DNA of 64,000 nt from Rheinheimera sp. (GTDB lineage: Bacteria; Pseudomonadota; Gammaproteobacteria; Enterobacterales; Alteromonadaceae): assembly GCA_003543135.1 (NCBI GenBank), contig DPJG01000006.1, forward strand, positions 1 to 64,000. The letters are read 5' to 3'. Positions 44,748 through 54,425 of this stretch are shown here, piece after piece. Made by a program: the position numbers and the translations under genes. The number at the start of each line of letters is the position of its first letter. Within the stretch, counting starts at the first letter, position 1. The notes beneath the pieces are model-generated. The model saw only the letters and a program-made list of their open reading frames with translations. It did not search any database and had not been told where the DNA came from.

Positions 44748-45827
44748 ATGCTTAAGCAGTATCAACAGCAGGTAGAACAGGGCCAGCTGCAGTTTGATGA
44801 AGCACAGTGGCGCTGCCTGCAACAGCTGCAGCAACTGGCCAATCAGCTCAGTACCGGTGCCCCCACAACAGGCCTGTATATTTACGGCCCGGTCGGACGT
44901 GGCAAAACCATGCTGATGGACAGCTTTTTTGCGTCTTTGCCGATCAAACGCAAGATCCGGCTGCATTTTCATCACTTTATGGCGCGGGTGCATCAGGAAT
45001 TACATGCACTGAGTGGCAGCGCCAATCCGCTGCGGCAGATAGCCGGGCGCTGGGCCCATCAATATCAACTTTTGTGTTTTGATGAATTTTTTGTCAGCGA
45101 CATTGGCGATGCCATGTTGCTTGGCACCTTGTGGCAAGAGCTGTTTCAGCTGGGTGTGGTGCTGGTGACCACCTCAAATTGTGCGCCGCAGCAACTTTAT
45201 GCCAATGGCCTGCAACGCAGCAGGTTTTTACCAACCATTGCTTTACTGGAGCAACATTGTCATCTATTTGCGCTGGATAACGGGCTGGATTATCGCAGGC
45301 TTGGCCAGGCTGATTTTTGTTATTACGGCGTGGGCAAGAACGCTGACTGGCTGCAAAATACTGCAACACAGCTGACAGGACCGCTGCAGCCCTGTTCACA
45401 GCTTGAAGTGCTGCAACGGCAGATCCCAACACTTTGGCGCAACCAGCATGCTATTGGTTTTGATTTTATGGCGTTATGCTCAGGGCCACGCAGTCAGCTC
45501 GATTATATGGCGCTGGCAGCACAATTTCGCCTCATTGCGGTGGCAGATATTCCGCAGTTTCATCAGGTATCAGACACCGCCATTTTGCATGGGGTGGAAG
45601 AAAATTATCAGCGTGAGCACAGCAGCGTCTTTGTCAGCAAACTCGACAATGAAGCCCGGCGATTTATTGCGTTAGTTGATGAATGTTACGAAAAAGGTTG
45701 TTTGTTGCTGCTGACCAGCGAAGTTACTGTGACTGAGTTATATCAGGCCAGTCAGCTGAAGTTTGCTTTCGAACGTTGTATTTCAAGGATTTACGAAATG
45801 CAAAGCTGGCCCATCAGCCAGCAGTAA
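44748..45827 (+). CDS. ZapE-like AFG1-family ATPase (second copy)
   Basis: This 359-residue ATPase has Walker A YGPVGRGKTMLMD (about residues 46-57) and Walker B LLCFDEFFVSD (about 109-119). An arginine finger region is in YANGLQRSRFLP and the C-terminal NEARRFIALVDECYEKG completes the AFG1 domain. E. coli ZapE links the divisome to the inner membrane. A fuller ZapE lies at 56552-57664, so this copy is a diverged paralogue: it has a shorter N-terminus and different region after the P-loop. Starts are ATG 44748 (AGG upstream) or GTG 44742. Confidence 0.88.
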   Translation: MLKQYQQQVEQGQLQFDEAQWRCLQQLQQLANQLSTGAPTTGLYIYGPVGRGKTMLMDSFFASLPIKRKIRLHFHHFMARVHQELHALSGSANPLRQIAGRWAHQYQLLCFDEFFVSDIGDAMLLGTLWQELFQLGVVLVTTSNCAPQQLYANGLQRSRFLPTIALLEQHCHLFALDNGLDYRRLGQADFCYYGVGKNADWLQNTATQLTGPLQPCSQLEVLQRQIPTLWRNQHAIGFDFMALCSGPRSQLDYMALAAQFRLIAVADIPQFHQVSDTAILHGVEENYQREHSSVFVSKLDNEARRFIALVDECYEKGCLLLLTSEVTVTELYQASQLKFAFERCISRIYEMQSWPISQQ

Positions 45828-45926
45828 ACACCTCCCCTCGTCATAATCTGAAGCTCGACAAAATGACGTCGCCAGCGATACACTATTTCGTTACTTTTGG
45901 ACATAACTATTAACAAGGAAAGTGCT

Positions 45927-46988
45927 ATGGAAACTTCAGTTTCTTCTCAACCCATGCCGCAACCAGCGGCTCGTCGCAGCAGAGTCAGCTTTAGCGGTCA
46001 GGCCGGTGAATATTTTGGCATCTGGATAGTGAATGTGCTGCTGACTATTGTCACCCTCGGTATCTACAGCGCCTGGGCCAAGGTGCGTAATAAACAGTAT
46101 TTTTACGGCCACACCAAAGTGGATGGCCATAACTTCCGTTACCTCGCCACCCCAATACAAATTTTAAAAGGCCGTTTGCTGGCGGTTGCGGTTTTTATCG
46201 CTATTTCTTTTATCACCACAGTGGTGCCTTTTCTGGCGGTGCTCTTTAGTTTTGCCCTGTTATTTATTTTGCCCTGGCTGATGGTGCAGGGTATTCGTTT
46301 TAACCTGCGCATGACCAGTTACCGCAATGTGCGTTTTGGCTTTCATGGCAGTTATGGCGACGCTTTTATCTATTTTTTGTTATTACCTTTTGTGTCGGTA
46401 TTTACCCTGTATCTGGCCATGCCATGGGCCATTAAAAAGCTTGATCAGTTTGTGTACCAAAACATCAGTTATGGCGGTAAGCAGCTGCAGGTGCAGACCG
46501 AAACTTCGGCTTATTACAAAGCCACGCTGGGTGCAGTTATTGTTGCTATCAGCCTGCTGCTGGTGGGTGTAGGTGTGATTGCCGCAGTTGGCCCACTGTT
46601 TAACACTGCTGAACCTTCACCTTTATTGATGGCACCGGTATTTTTTGGTTATTTTGTGATACTGACTTTGGCTGGCGCTGTATATAAAGCGCTGATCCGT
46701 AATCATTTATTCAACAACACCACATTACCTGAGCTGGTTAGTTTTAAGTCAGATTTACCAGTCCTCACTTTATTTGTGGTGCAACTGAGCAATATGCTGG
46801 CCATTATCTGCAGCCTGGGTTTGGCACTGCCATGGGCCATGGTACGGATGAGCCGGTTATTGGCAGAACATACCGAGGTCACAGTACAACCTGGGCTTGA
46901 GCTAATGCGCGACAAGCTGGCCAAAGAGTCTTCTGCTTTCGCCGAAGATGCCGCTGACTTATACGACGCTGATTTTTCATTAACCTGA
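45927..46988 (+). CDS. yjgN: YjgN/DUF898 family membrane protein
   Basis: This 353-residue inner-membrane protein has an N-terminal FSGQAGEYFGIWIVNVLLT helix and the repeated DUF898 signature LGIYSAWAKVRNKQYFYGHT (about residues 45-64). A further five or six hydrophobic segments follow. The function of the family is not established. AAGGAA places the start at 45927. Its stop TGA overlaps the ATG of the M48 peptidase gene by one base, so the two form a unit. Confidence 0.9.
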   Translation: METSVSSQPMPQPAARRSRVSFSGQAGEYFGIWIVNVLLTIVTLGIYSAWAKVRNKQYFYGHTKVDGHNFRYLATPIQILKGRLLAVAVFIAISFITTVVPFLAVLFSFALLFILPWLMVQGIRFNLRMTSYRNVRFGFHGSYGDAFIYFLLLPFVSVFTLYLAMPWAIKKLDQFVYQNISYGGKQLQVQTETSAYYKATLGAVIVAISLLLVGVGVIAAVGPLFNTAEPSPLLMAPVFFGYFVILTLAGAVYKALIRNHLFNNTTLPELVSFKSDLPVLTLFVVQLSNMLAIICSLGLALPWAMVRMSRLLAEHTEVTVQPGLELMRDKLAKESSAFAEDAADLYDADFSLT

Positions 46989-48022
46989 TGCAAAGTTACA
47001 GCGGCACCTATTATTTTGCCGGGCGCAGCAATTGCTGCGCCGCGCTGTTACAACGGCAGCATCAGCAGCTGATTGTTCGCAGCTCTGAAGGTGAAGTGCT
47101 ATGGCAAGGCAGCAACTTTAGCACCGGCCTGGATTTGCCGGGCCTTGCCACTGAGCTGCACTTTGACGATGGCAGTTATTTTGTGCCCGATGATGTGAGC
47201 TTACGCCTGAGTGTGGATGGAAAAGCCAGTCTTGCCACCCGGCTGGAGCAACATAAAGTGGCGATTGGCTTGTCGGTGCTGCTGGTGCCTTTGTTGTTAT
47301 GGTGGCTGGCAACCCGTGGTCTGCCCGGTTTTGCCACAGCAGTTGTGCCTTATTTGCCCAAATCCGTCAGTCTCACCATAGACCGGCAAAGTATGCAAAT
47401 TCTGGATAACACCCTACTGGGTAATTCAGCCTTACCAGAGGCGCAGCAACAGCAGTGGCGGCAACAATGGCTCTTGGCAATAGCGCAGTTACCAGAACCT
47501 CTGCTGTTTCAACCCGATATCCAGTTTCGTCAGGCCAAAGGGATGGGCGCCAACGCTTTTGCCTTACCGGGCGGCACTATAGTGGTGACCGACGAGCTGG
47601 TGACTTTGCTGGCCGATAAACCTGATGCACTGCTCGCTGTGCTGCTACACGAAGCAGGTCATGTGCAACATCAGCATGGCTTAAAGCTGCTGGCACAATC
47701 AACAGCCACCACTATGCTGCTGGCACTGATTTTCAGCGATCTGGAAGTGTTAAGCGAAGTATTGCTCGGCAGTGGCAGTAGTTTAATGCAGGCCGCTTTT
47801 TCCCGTGATATGGAATCTGAAGCCGACTTGTTTGCCACCAGTGCTTTGCTGGTACTCGGCAAAAACAGCAGTGCTTTTGCCGATGCCATTGAGGCCATTA
47901 GTCAGCAACAGGACTCCGGCAGCATGGAACAATGGACCCGTTATTTCAGCTCGCATCCGTCCAGCCGTGAGCGGATTGAACAAGCAAAAAATCAGCCCGC
48001 TGCCAGTACAACCCCGAGATAA
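46988..48022 (+). CDS. M48 family membrane metallopeptidase
   Basis: This 344-residue protein has an N-terminal soluble domain of about 95 residues, one transmembrane helix (about 92-115, AIGLSVLLVPLLLWWLATRG), and a peptidase domain with the zinc motif HEAGH (about residues 222-226). The third ligand is the glutamate in MESEADLFAT. It is like HtpX/BepA relatives in the catalytic part. It is coupled to yjgN by a one-base overlap, so it may process or guard that membrane protein. It is convergent with mgsA. Confidence 0.88.
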   Translation: MQSYSGTYYFAGRSNCCAALLQRQHQQLIVRSSEGEVLWQGSNFSTGLDLPGLATELHFDDGSYFVPDDVSLRLSVDGKASLATRLEQHKVAIGLSVLLVPLLLWWLATRGLPGFATAVVPYLPKSVSLTIDRQSMQILDNTLLGNSALPEAQQQQWRQQWLLAIAQLPEPLLFQPDIQFRQAKGMGANAFALPGGTIVVTDELVTLLADKPDALLAVLLHEAGHVQHQHGLKLLAQSTATTMLLALIFSDLEVLSEVLLGSGSSLMQAAFSRDMESEADLFATSALLVLGKNSSAFADAIEAISQQQDSGSMEQWTRYFSSHPSSRERIEQAKNQPAASTTPR

Positions 48023-48032
48023 CATCAGGTTT

Positions 48033-48464
48033 TCAGCTTTGGCTGAATCTGTTCAGGTGTGAAGAAAAATCCGGTTTTGCCGCCTGATAGTCCTGACTGA
48101 ACAAGCTGGAACTGACAATATAATCTGCGGTGGCGCTGTTGCAGGCCACCGGGATATTCCACACCACCGCCAGCCGGATCAGCGCTTTGACATCAGGGTC
48201 GTGCGGTTGTGAACTGAGCGGATCCCAGAAAAACACCAGCCAGTCGATTTTTTGCTCTGCGATTAATGCGCCTATTTGTTGATCACCACCTAAAGGACCA
48301 CTGGCCAGACAATGCACCGGCAGTTTAAGTGTTGATGCAAGCTGCTGTCCTGTAGTGCCTGTGGCATACAGCTGTTTATCCTGAAAAAAAGCCGCATGCT
48401 GTTGCACCCAGGCCAAAAGCTCGGCTTTTTTACCATCGTGTGCCACCAAAGCAATAGATTTCAT
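48033..48464 (-). CDS. mgsA: Methylglyoxal synthase
   Basis: This 143-residue enzyme converts dihydroxyacetone phosphate to methylglyoxal and phosphate, a bypass used when phosphate is scarce or sugar phosphates pile up. It has IALVAHDGKK (residues 4-13), the TGTTGQ phosphate loop (about 35-40), SGPLGGDQQIG (about 56-66) and catalytic Asp in VFFWDPLS. The start 48464 is fixed by GGAGATC; length is within the 150-residue family range. Confidence 0.93.
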   Translation of the reverse strand: MKSIALVAHDGKKAELLAWVQQHAAFFQDKQLYATGTTGQQLASTLKLPVHCLASGPLGGDQQIGALIAEQKIDWLVFFWDPLSSQPHDPDVKALIRLAVVWNIPVACNSATADYIVSSSLFSQDYQAAKPDFSSHLNRFSQS

Positions 48465-48571
48465 GCTGATCTCCTGCAAACAAAAGCTGTGTTATCGGGT
48501 AAGGCGAAAAAATGCCTTGTGTGTCATGTTGTTATTGCAGTCATTATGGAACTAAGCCCGGGATCAAGGCA

Positions 48572-48597
48572 AAAAAAAGCCCGGCAAAAAGCCGGGC
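48572..48597 (-). terminator. Terminator of ilvC
   Basis: GCCCGGC/GCCGGGC with a five-base loop is followed on the minus strand by eight T residues. Confidence 0.92.
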
Positions 48598-48625
48598 AAA
48601 CAACCAAGGTCCACGTAAAACTCAG

Positions 48626-50107
48626 TTATTGGCTCACCACAATGCGTTTCATCGCTGTCATGTAACCACGTAATTTTTTACCCACAATTTCCACCGGATG
48701 CTGACGAATGGCTTCGTTCACTTCAATCAGGCGGATATTGTCCACGCCGTTATTGGCCGGGTTCACGCCTTTGCCCAGCAATTCAGGGCTGATGTTATTT
48801 ACCAGCTCGCGCAACATAGGCACAGCCGCATTGGCGAACAGGTAGTTGCCGTATTCAGCGGTGTCGCTGATCACCACGTTCATTTCATACAAACGTTTAC
48901 GCGCTATGGTATTGGCGATGAGCGGCGTTTCATGCAACGACTCGTAATAAGCAGACTCTGCCACGATACCGGCTTCCACCATGGTATCAAAGGCCAGTTC
49001 AACCCCTGCTTTGACCATAGCCACTAACAAAATGGCACGGTCAAAATAATCCTGTTCGTTAATATGCTCTGCGCTCACAGGCGCATTTTCAAAACCACTC
49101 TGACGGGTTTCTTCACGCCAGCCCAGCAATTGTTTGTCGTCATTGGCCCAGTCGGCCATCATGGTTTCAGAAAACTTACCGGAAATAATATCGTCCATAT
49201 GTTTGGCAAACAGCGGCTGTAAAATGCCTTTTAATTGCTCTGCCAAATCATAAGCTTTAATTTTGGCCGGGTTCGACAGCCGATCCATCATGTTGGTGAT
49301 ACCACCATGCTTCAGCGCTTCGGTAATAGTTTCCCAGCCGTACTGAATCAGCTTGGCGGCAAAACCGGCGTCATAACCATCAGCCACCAGCTTGTCGTAG
49401 GCCAGAATGGCGCCGGTTTGTAACATGCCACATAAAATGGTTTGTTCACCCATCAAATCGGACTTCACCTCAGCGACAAAGCTAGACTCTAATACGCCGG
49501 CACGGTCGCCACCTGTGGCAGAAGCATAAGCTTTGGCAATCGCCAGGCCCTGGCCTTTTGGATCGTTTTCCGGATGCACCGCTATTAAGGTCGGTACACC
49601 AAAACCACGTTTGTATTCTTCCCGCACTTCAGTACCCGGGCATTTTGGCGCCACCATAATGACGGTAATGTCTTTACGGATCTGATTGCCTTCTTCGACG
49701 ATATTAAAACCATGTGAGTAGGCAAGTGTGGCACCCTGTTTCATCAGCGGCATCACAGCCTTAACCACTGAAGTGTGTTGTTTATCCGGCGTCAGGTTTA
49801 ATACTAAATCTGCCGTTGGAATTAATTCTTCGTAAGTGCCTACCACAAAACCGTTTTCACTGGCCTGCACAAAAGATTTACGTTTTTGTGTAATGGCATC
49901 AGCACGCAGGGCATAAGAAATATCCAGGCCAGAGTCACGCATGTTTAACCCCTGGTTTAAACCCTGGGCGCCGCAACCGACAATGACAATCTTCCATCCT
50001 TTGAGTAAGTTACAACCGTCGGCAAATTCTTCTTTTTGCATAAAACGGCATTTGCCCAGCTGCTTTAACTGCGCTCTTAAGTTCAGCGTGTTGAAATAAT
50101 TAGCCAT
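48626..50107 (-). CDS. ilvC: Ketol-acid reductoisomerase, class II
   Basis: This 493-residue NADPH and Mg2+ enzyme catalyses the second step of valine and isoleucine synthesis (acetolactate to dihydroxyisovalerate). The cofactor loop is [13 protein letters not shown] (about residues 43-55), catalytic [19 protein letters not shown] follows, and the duplicated C-terminal knotted domain gives the long form of enteric type. It is divergent from its activator ilvY. A terminator follows. Confidence 0.97.
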   Translation of the reverse strand: MANYFNTLNLRAQLKQLGKCRFMQKEEFADGCNLLKGWKIVIVGCGAQGLNQGLNMRDSGLDISYALRADAITQKRKSFVQASENGFVVGTYEELIPTADLVLNLTPDKQHTSVVKAVMPLMKQGATLAYSHGFNIVEEGNQIRKDITVIMVAPKCPGTEVREEYKRGFGVPTLIAVHPENDPKGQGLAIAKAYASATGGDRAGVLESSFVAEVKSDLMGEQTILCGMLQTGAILAYDKLVADGYDAGFAAKLIQYGWETITEALKHGGITNMMDRLSNPAKIKAYDLAEQLKGILQPLFAKHMDDIISGKFSETMMADWANDDKQLLGWREETRQSGFENAPVSAEHINEQDYFDRAILLVAMVKAGVELAFDTMVEAGIVAESAYYESLHETPLIANTIARKRLYEMNVVISDTAEYGNYLFANAAVPMLRELVNNISPELLGKGVNPANNGVDNIRLIEVNEAIRQHPVEIVGKKLRGYMTAMKRIVVSQ

Positions 50108-50228
50108 AATCTTTGTACCTGAATTTGCTTATTTGCCAAACATGAGCCTGAGCCCCTGCACTTTGTGGCAGAACAACACAACCCTTTGTTGTGCCGTTTT
50201 GATAAAGCCACAATAATGCAGCCAAATC

Positions 50229-50276
50229 ATTGCGTGAAGTGATATATTCTCAATACAATATTTCACTTTTTGCAAT
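50229..50276. promoter_or_regulatory. Putative IlvY operator, 20-bp inverted repeat
   Basis: ATTGCGTGAAGTGATATATT (50229-50248) and the complement of 50257-50276 agree at 16 of 20 positions, separated by 8 bp. The repeat lies directly before ilvY and upstream of ilvC, as expected for the LysR-type activator that responds to acetolactate. Confidence 0.78.
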
Positions 50277-50291
50277 ACAGGTGTTTTTGGC

Positions 50292-51176
50292 ATGGACCTT
50301 CGCAGCGCCCAACTTTTTCAGCATCTGGCCAGCAGCCTGAATTTCAGCAAAACCAGCGAGCAGCTGTATGTCAGCCCCTCTACCCTGACCCGCATTATTC
50401 AACGGCTGGAAGATGATTTAGGCGTGCAGCTGTTTAGCCGCGACAACAGATCGGTGCGGCTCACGCCAGCTGGTGTACGTTTTCAGCAGTTTGTGAAAAA
50501 GTATCTGGAAGACTGGCATCAGCTTCAGGTGGATTTATCTTTAACCAGCAATGAGTTACAAGGGCAACTGCGGTTGTTTTGTACTGTGACCGCAAGCTAC
50601 AGCCATTTGCCCGATATTCTGGATAAATTCCGGCTGTTATGCCCAAGGGCAGAAATTCAACTGACCACAGGCGATGCTGCTGTTGCGCTGGACAAAGTAA
50701 AAAACGACGAAGCAGATGTCGCACTGGCGGTGTATCCGCCCAATTTGCCGCTGAATATGGCTTTTACCAGCATTGCCAAACTGCCGTTGCAGCTGATTGC
50801 CCCAGTGGTGCCATGCAAAGTGAATGATTTACTCAACGAAATGCCCATTCGCTGGCAGGACATTCCGATGATAGTGCCCGAGCATGGCCCGGCGCGCAGC
50901 CGGTTGGATCAATGGTTAAAAGCGGAAAACTTCAGCCCCAATATGGTAGCCAAAGTAGAAGGGCATGAAGCTATGGTGAGCATGGTAGCGCTTGGTACCG
51001 GCGTGGCTGTGGTGCCAGAACCCGTAGTGCAGCATAGCCCGGTACGGGAGCGGGTACGCACTGTGGCTTTGGATTATCAGTTTGAACCTTTTGATCTGGG
51101 TATTTGTATGCAATCAAAAAGACTACATGAGCCTCTGATGCGGGCTTTCTGGCAAATTGCTGCTGAACGCAAATAA
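50292..51176 (+). CDS. ilvY: LysR-type activator IlvY
   Basis: This 294-residue LysR-family regulator has an N-terminal winged helix-turn-helix (residues 1-60, SAQLFQHLASSLNFSKTSEQL) and a periplasmic-binding-like effector domain. The divergent position and inverted-repeat operator match the E. coli ilvY-ilvC arrangement, in which IlvY activates ilvC when bound by acetolactate or acetohydroxybutyrate. It is followed by a terminator. Confidence 0.94.
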   Translation: MDLRSAQLFQHLASSLNFSKTSEQLYVSPSTLTRIIQRLEDDLGVQLFSRDNRSVRLTPAGVRFQQFVKKYLEDWHQLQVDLSLTSNELQGQLRLFCTVTASYSHLPDILDKFRLLCPRAEIQLTTGDAAVALDKVKNDEADVALAVYPPNLPLNMAFTSIAKLPLQLIAPVVPCKVNDLLNEMPIRWQDIPMIVPEHGPARSRLDQWLKAENFSPNMVAKVEGHEAMVSMVALGTGVAVVPEPVVQHSPVRERVRTVALDYQFEPFDLGICMQSKRLHEPLMRAFWQIAAERK

Positions 51177-51193
51177 TGCCCACGCCTGAATAG

Positions 51194-51221
51194 AAAAAAC
51201 CGGCTGATGGCCGGATTTTTC
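51194..51221. terminator. Terminator between ilvY and sspB
   Basis: Arms around CCGGC and GCCGG are flanked by A and T runs. It serves the converging ilvY and sspAB transcripts. Confidence 0.82.
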
Positions 51222-51241
51222 TATAGCTGCAAAACTCTGCT

Positions 51242-51691
51242 TTATTTAATCACCCTTAAATGGGAAGGGCGTTTTGGTTTATCGTCCGGATCATCAGGCT
51301 CCGGCGTCTCACTTTGACTGCCGGCCAACTCAACTTCGTCATCCAGCAGCTCTTCGGTCAGTACATCCTCGTCATCTTCTTCCGGCGTAAACATAGTGCC
51401 GGCGCCATTCTCACGGGCATAAATGGCCAATACTGAGCGCTGCGGAATATAAAGTGCAAAAGGGCTACCGCCAAAACGGGCGTTAAAAGTGACAGCATCG
51501 TTGCCAAGCAACAAATTACCCACAGCCGACGGATTAATATTCAGCACTATCTGGCCATTTTGCACGTGCTGCAACGGCACTTTCACCCCAGGCACTGTAG
51601 CGTCAACCACCAGATAAGGGGTCAGATTGTTGTCCACTATCCACTCGTAAAAAGCACGCAGTAAATAAGGACGGTTTGGGGTCATTTTCAT
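51242..51691 (-). CDS. sspB: ClpXP adaptor, stringent starvation protein B
   Basis: This 149-residue adaptor brings ssrA-tagged proteins to ClpXP. It has the diagnostic NRPYLLRAFYEWIVDNNLTPYL at the N-terminus, an SspB substrate-binding fold and a C-terminal acidic tail ending in the ClpX-binding segment (PSHLRVIK). The start at 51691 (MKMTPNRP) matches the family's beginning; a longer frame reaches into sspA. It lies directly after sspA in an operon. Confidence 0.94.
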   Translation of the reverse strand: MKMTPNRPYLLRAFYEWIVDNNLTPYLVVDATVPGVKVPLQHVQNGQIVLNINPSAVGNLLLGNDAVTFNARFGGSPFALYIPQRSVLAIYARENGAGTMFTPEEDDEDVLTEELLDDEVELAGSQSETPEPDDPDDKPKRPSHLRVIK

Positions 51692-51704
51692 CACTATCGG
51701 GTTC

Positions 51705-52343
51705 TCAATATTGGCTGTTACGGCGGATCTCACGCTCAGCTTCGGTCAGAGACTGCTGGAAAGCGTCACGCTCAAACAAACGGATCATATAGTTTTTTAA
51801 TGCTTTGGCGCCGTTGCCTGACAACTCAATACCCAACAATGGCAAACGCCACAACAAAGCCGACATATAACAGTCGAGCAAACTGTATTCTTCACTCATA
51901 AAATAAGGGGTTTCCTGAAACAACGGCGCTATCGACAACAGACTTTCCCGTAAATCACGCCTTGCTTCAGCTGCATCTTCGCTGTCTTGCAGAATTTTTT
52001 CCGCCATGCCGTACCAGTCGTGTTTGATACGATACATCATCAGCCGGGTTTTCCCACGCTCTACCGGATACACCGGCAATAAAGGTGGATGTGGAAAACG
52101 TTCATCAAGGTATTCCATGATGATATCGGCCTGATACAACGCCAAATCACGGTCCAGCAAAGTTGGCAGCGAACCGTAAGGATTCACTTCATACACATCT
52201 TCCGGCAGGTTCTCGCGGCTGACCAGCAAAATATCAGCGCTGACGCCTTTTTCGGCCAGTACCATTCTGACCTGATGGCTGTACATGTCGTTGGCCGATG
52301 CAAACAACGTCATCGCCGCGCGCCTGTTGGCAGGTATCGCCAT
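51705..52343 (-). CDS. sspA: Stringent starvation protein A
   Basis: This 212-residue protein has a glutathione-transferase fold and in enteric bacteria binds RNA polymerase to alter transcription in starvation and acid stress. It has VRMVLAEKGVSADILLVSRENLP (about residues 25-47), NPYGSLPTLLDRDLALY (about 52-68) and PPLLPVYPVERGKTRLM. It precedes sspB with a 13-bp gap and follows the pet operon after a terminator. Confidence 0.94.
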   Translation of the reverse strand: MAIPANRRAAMTLFASANDMYSHQVRMVLAEKGVSADILLVSRENLPEDVYEVNPYGSLPTLLDRDLALYQADIIMEYLDERFPHPPLLPVYPVERGKTRLMMYRIKHDWYGMAEKILQDSEDAAEARRDLRESLLSIAPLFQETPYFMSEEYSLLDCYMSALLWRLPLLGIELSGNGAKALKNYMIRLFERDAFQQSLTEAEREIRRNSQY

Positions 52344-52371
52344 GAATTCCTCCGGTAAATTTAAAACGGCA

Positions 52372-52391
52372 AAGGGGCCACCAGGCCCCTT
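52372..52391 (-). terminator. Hairpin between petC and sspA
   Basis: The perfect stem AAGGGGCC/GGCCCCTT has a four-base loop. It ends the petABC transcript, though the following T run is short. Confidence 0.6.
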
Positions 52392-52410
52392 ATTTGTCAG
52401 TGTGACTGAC

Positions 52411-53151
52411 TCAGTGAACGTCTTTCCAGTACTCTTTCTTCAGCAGGAACGCCAGCACAAAGAAAATCAGTAAGAAGATCATCACTTTAATACCGAGGCT
52501 ATGAGATTCCAGCTTGGAAGGTTCACCTGTGTATTCCAGATAGTTCACCAGATCTGCCACAGCACGGTCGTATTCTTCTGTGCTCAGCTCACCGGAACCG
52601 TCGGTCACAATACCAACATAAACTTCCTGAGATACACCATCCACCAGACGGGTTTCATGTTTTTTATAAGGCACACCCTGCAGCTCCTGCAGTACGTGCG
52701 GCATACCCACCAACGGGAACACGTCATTGTTCACGCCGAATGGACGTGTTGGATCGGCATAAAACGACCGTAAATAGGTGTACAACCAGTCCGGGCCACG
52801 CACACGGGCTACGTTGGTTAAATCCGGCGGTGGAGCACCAAACCATTTGGCCAGATCAGCTTTTGGCGCCGCGTTTTTAATGTAGTCACCTACTTTGTTC
52901 GCGGTAAAAGCCAGCTCCTGCATACCCACTTCGTCCGGAATACCCAGATCGCGGAAAGTACGGGAGTAACGCTGATATTCCATCTGGTGGCAACCCAGAC
53001 AGTAGTTCTGGAACATCTTGGCACCACGCTGCAACGACTCTTTGTCATGCAGATCGATAGGTGCTTTATCCAGATGAACAGCAGGACCACCTGCTGCTAA
53101 TGCTGCAGACGATGCAACCAGTGCCAGTACTGACAATAACTGTTTCAGCAT
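52411..53151 (-). CDS. petC: Ubiquinol-cytochrome c reductase, cytochrome c1
   Basis: This 246-residue haem protein of complex III has a signal peptide (about 1-19) and the c-type haem motif CLGCH (about residues 52-56). The Met ligand region LVGMPHVLQELQG follows, and a C-terminal transmembrane anchor (about 220-240) ends it. It passes electrons from the Rieske centre to cytochrome c. The start overlaps the petB stop (TAATG), showing coupling. Confidence 0.96.
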   Translation of the reverse strand: MLKQLLSVLALVASSAALAAGGPAVHLDKAPIDLHDKESLQRGAKMFQNYCLGCHQMEYQRYSRTFRDLGIPDEVGMQELAFTANKVGDYIKNAAPKADLAKWFGAPPPDLTNVARVRGPDWLYTYLRSFYADPTRPFGVNNDVFPLVGMPHVLQELQGVPYKKHETRLVDGVSQEVYVGIVTDGSGELSTEEYDRAVADLVNYLEYTGEPSKLESHSLGIKVMIFLLIFFVLAFLLKKEYWKDVH

Positions 53152-54425
53152 TATGATAACCTCACAGGCAGTGGCTTGGTTTTTTCGTTTTTACTGTATA
53201 ACCACAGCAAACCGAAGAACGCAAAATAAGTAAAAGAAGCAATTTGTGCTATCAGCGTATAGGTTGGAGTTGCTGGCAGTACACCTAACACACCTAATAC
53301 AACAAAGCTGACGCAGAAATTCACCAGATTCCATTTATGGAAGGTGCTGCGGTAGCGCACTGAACGCACAGGGCAACGATCTAACCAAGGCAGCAGCGCC
53401 AGGAAGATAATGGCAAGGAACATAAAAATGGCACCAAACAGCTGATCAGGAACTGCACGCAGGATGGCGTAAAACGGTGTGAAGTACCATACAGGTGCAA
53501 TGTGATCCGGGGTTTTCATTGGGTTTGCCGGTTCAAAGTTTGGCGGTTCCAGGAAAAAGCCACCACCCTCAGGGGCAAAGAAAATAACCGCACAGAACAC
53601 TAACAGGAAACCCACCACACCAACGATATCTTTCACCGTGTAATACGGGTGGAAAGGAATAGCGTCAACGATGATTTTTTTGCCACCTTTGGTGAAATAT
53701 TCGTGGAAAGTAAATTTGTCTGACACGTTGTTATCGATTTTAGTGCCGTCATTTGGACGTTTTACATCGATACCATCAGGGTTGTTTGAACCTACTTCAT
53801 GCAGCGCAATAATGTGCAGGAACACCAGAATCACTAATACCAGTGGCAGTGCAATAACATGCAACGCAAAGAAACGGTTTAAGGTAGCGCCTGAAATCAC
53901 GTAGTCACCACGGATCCACAGTGTTAAATCATCACCAATGCCCGGGATAACACCGAAGATAGAAATAATTACCTGAGCACCCCAGAACGACATCTGACCC
54001 CATGGCAGCAAATAACCCATAAAGGCTTCAGCCATTAACACCAGGAAAATCAGCATACCGAAGATCCACAGCAATTCCCGTGGTTTCTGATAAGAGCCGT
54101 ACATCATGCCACGCAGCATGTGCAGGTAAACCACCACAAAGAATGCCGAGGCGCCGGTGGAGTGCATATAACGCAACAGCCAACCGTAGTCGACGTCACG
54201 CATAATGTATTCAACTGAAGCAAAAGCACGTTCAGCTGAAGGTTCGAAGTTCATTGTTAACCAGATACCGGTCAAGATCTGGTTGACCAGCACTAACATG
54301 GCCAGTGAGCCAAAGAAGTACCAGAAGTTAAAGTTTTTTGGTGCCGGATACTGCATTACATGGAGATTCATTTTCTCCATAAATGGCATACGGTATTCGA
54401 TCCAGTTCATGAAATTTTTAAACAT
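53151..54425 (-). CDS. petB: Ubiquinol-cytochrome c reductase, cytochrome b
   Basis: This 424-residue integral membrane subunit has about eight or nine helices and the haem-ligand histidines spaced as LLRYMHSTGASAFFVVVYLH and HVIALPLVLVILVFLHIIALHEVG. The PEWYF-type quinol-oxidation motif appears as the variant PVWYF (IAPVWYFTPFYAILR). Its ends overlap petA (TGATG) and petC (TAATG), so the three subunits are made together. Confidence 0.96.
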   Translation of the reverse strand: MFKNFMNWIEYRMPFMEKMNLHVMQYPAPKNFNFWYFFGSLAMLVLVNQILTGIWLTMNFEPSAERAFASVEYIMRDVDYGWLLRYMHSTGASAFFVVVYLHMLRGMMYGSYQKPRELLWIFGMLIFLVLMAEAFMGYLLPWGQMSFWGAQVIISIFGVIPGIGDDLTLWIRGDYVISGATLNRFFALHVIALPLVLVILVFLHIIALHEVGSNNPDGIDVKRPNDGTKIDNNVSDKFTFHEYFTKGGKKIIVDAIPFHPYYTVKDIVGVVGFLLVFCAVIFFAPEGGGFFLEPPNFEPANPMKTPDHIAPVWYFTPFYAILRAVPDQLFGAIFMFLAIIFLALLPWLDRCPVRSVRYRSTFHKWNLVNFCVSFVVLGVLGVLPATPTYTLIAQIASFTYFAFFGLLWLYSKNEKTKPLPVRLS

